Source: Eubacteriales bacterium
GTDB lineage: Bacteria > Bacillota > Clostridia > Peptostreptococcales > Anaerovoracaceae
DNA length: 64,000 nt
Assembly (NCBI GenBank): GCA_028704515.1
Contig: JAQWFH010000003.1
Span: forward strand, 23,265 to 87,264
Direction: 5' to 3'
Positions 63,602-64,000 of the stretch are shown in pieces. Below the pieces are notes generated by a model. That model was not told the origin of the DNA. It worked only from the letters and a program-made list of their open reading frames with translations, and did not search any database. Both the position numbers and the translations under genes were made by a program. Each line of letters starts with the position of its first letter. Position 1 is the stretch's first letter.

Positions 63602-63835
63602 ATGATTGATAAAAGAAGAGGCGGCATGAGAAGGAAGAAAGTATGCCAATTTTGTGCCGACAAAACAGAAGTCATAGATTATAAGGATGTAGAAAAGCTG
63701 AAGAAGTATGTTACTGAGAGAGGCAAGATACTTCCAAAGAGAATTACAGGAACTTGTGCTATGCACCAGAGAGAAGTTACAAAGGCAATAAAGAAGGCAA
63801 GAATCGTTGCACTTCTGCCATACACAGCTGAATAA
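63602..63835 (+). CDS. rpsR: 30S ribosomal protein S18
   Basis: A 77-residue S18 protein with KVCQFCADK (a CxxC pair plus a third Cys in TGTCAMHQR, suggesting the zinc-binding form) and [14 protein letters not shown] at the end. AAAGGAG site, 24 nt after ssb. An insertion element begins about 40 nt downstream. Confidence 0.97.
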   Translation: MIDKRRGGMRRKKVCQFCADKTEVIDYKDVEKLKKYVTERGKILPKRITGTCAMHQREVTKAIKKARIVALLPYTAE

Positions 63836-63876
63836 TAAAAATTAAAAGAGGCCTTACCTGCAAAATTGCAGATTGA

Positions 63877-64000
63877 TGTGACCCCAATATGTTAGACTTT
63901 ATAGCGTAGTAGCTTTTAGCTGCTACGCTATCTTTATGCTGCCAAGAGGTTGAGCCTATATTCTACAGGACTCATCCATCCTAGTTTCTCTTTGATACGT
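63877..64000 (-). mobile_element. End of an IS3-family insertion sequence
   Basis: The terminal sequence TGTGACCCCAATATGTTAGA starting near 63877 resembles IS3-family ends. It is followed by a hairpin (arms about 63902-63912 and 63919-63929) and then the 3' end of a leftward transposase gene. The other end and target duplication lie outside the window, so the left boundary is accurate only to a few bases. Confidence 0.75.
63934..63999 (-). CDS. IS3-family transposase, C-terminal end
   Basis: The minus strand encodes RIKEKLGWMSPVEYRLNLLA and then Ala and a TAA stop at 63934-63936. This is the typical C-terminal tail of the IS3/IS150-type OrfB integrase. Only 21 codons are in the window, and the reading frame stays open to the edge. 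Confidence 0.85.
   Translation of the reverse strand, partial: RIKEKLGWMSPVEYRLNLLAA

Overview
The window is a chromosomal segment of a low-to-moderate GC Gram-positive anaerobe, most likely a member of the Clostridia. The indications are the gene order rsmG-noc-parA-parB beside mnmG-mnmE-jag-yidC-yidD-rnpA-rpmH-dnaA-dnaN-recF-gyrB-gyrA, strong GGAGG-type ribosome binding sites, frequent TTG and GTG starts, a 682-residue urocanate hydratase, and oxygen-sensitive iron-sulfur enzymes. A genus cannot be named from sequence reading alone. No rRNA, tRNA or CRISPR array was found.

Layout. 1-5.1 kb (minus): a histidine degradation operon hutH-hutU-hutI followed by a cyclodeaminase gene cut by the window edge. 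5.2-10.3 kb (minus): single genes for a metallo-beta-lactamase-fold protein, a YyaL-type thioredoxin-domain protein, a VOC protein, a GIY-YIG protein, NAD(P)H-hydrate epimerase and a flavodoxin. 10.5-11.4 kb (plus): a lone panB. 11.5-16.5 kb: a divergent LysR regulator and a five-gene operon encoding a double-cubane-cluster type reductase, its ATP-dependent activator, a cysteine desulfurase-like enzyme, a DUF3343 protein and YedF. 16.6-29.6 kb (plus): a complete arginine operon argGHCJBDF-carA-carB behind a consensus promoter flanked by two ARG boxes; carB is fused in frame to a DapF-like domain that lacks one catalytic cysteine. 29.7-32.8 kb: a Fur/Zur regulator with a zinc-type ABC importer. 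32.9-34.8 kb: an ArsR regulator with its own palindromic promoter, a glycine-zipper protein and a flavodoxin/ferredoxin protein.

34.9-45.1 kb (minus) holds the chromosome-segregation and RNA-modification genes, with two near-consensus parS sites. The replication origin lies around dnaA (about 45.1-46.9 kb): DnaA boxes precede dnaA, and a DnaA-box pair, DnaA-trio and AT-rich unwinding element follow it. To the right (plus) come dnaN, recF, gyrB, gyrA, an RsbW-like protein with degenerate ATP-binding motifs, a SigB/F/G-type sigma factor, trpS, a phospholipid acyltransferase, a nucleotidyltransferase, malQ, a threonine aldolase-like enzyme, a ROK kinase, and finally rpsF-ssb-rpsR. An IS3-family element enters at the right edge.

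Genes left of the origin are co-directional with the replication fork when on the minus strand, so the whole 10.5-34.8 kb accessory and biosynthetic block, apart from the LysR gene, is head-on. Histidine breakdown yields glutamate and the arginine operon consumes it, so the two large catabolic and anabolic operons meet at glutamate. The most unusual items are the CarB-DapF fusion, the double-cubane reductase/YedF operon, and the degenerate anti-sigma factor next to gyrA.
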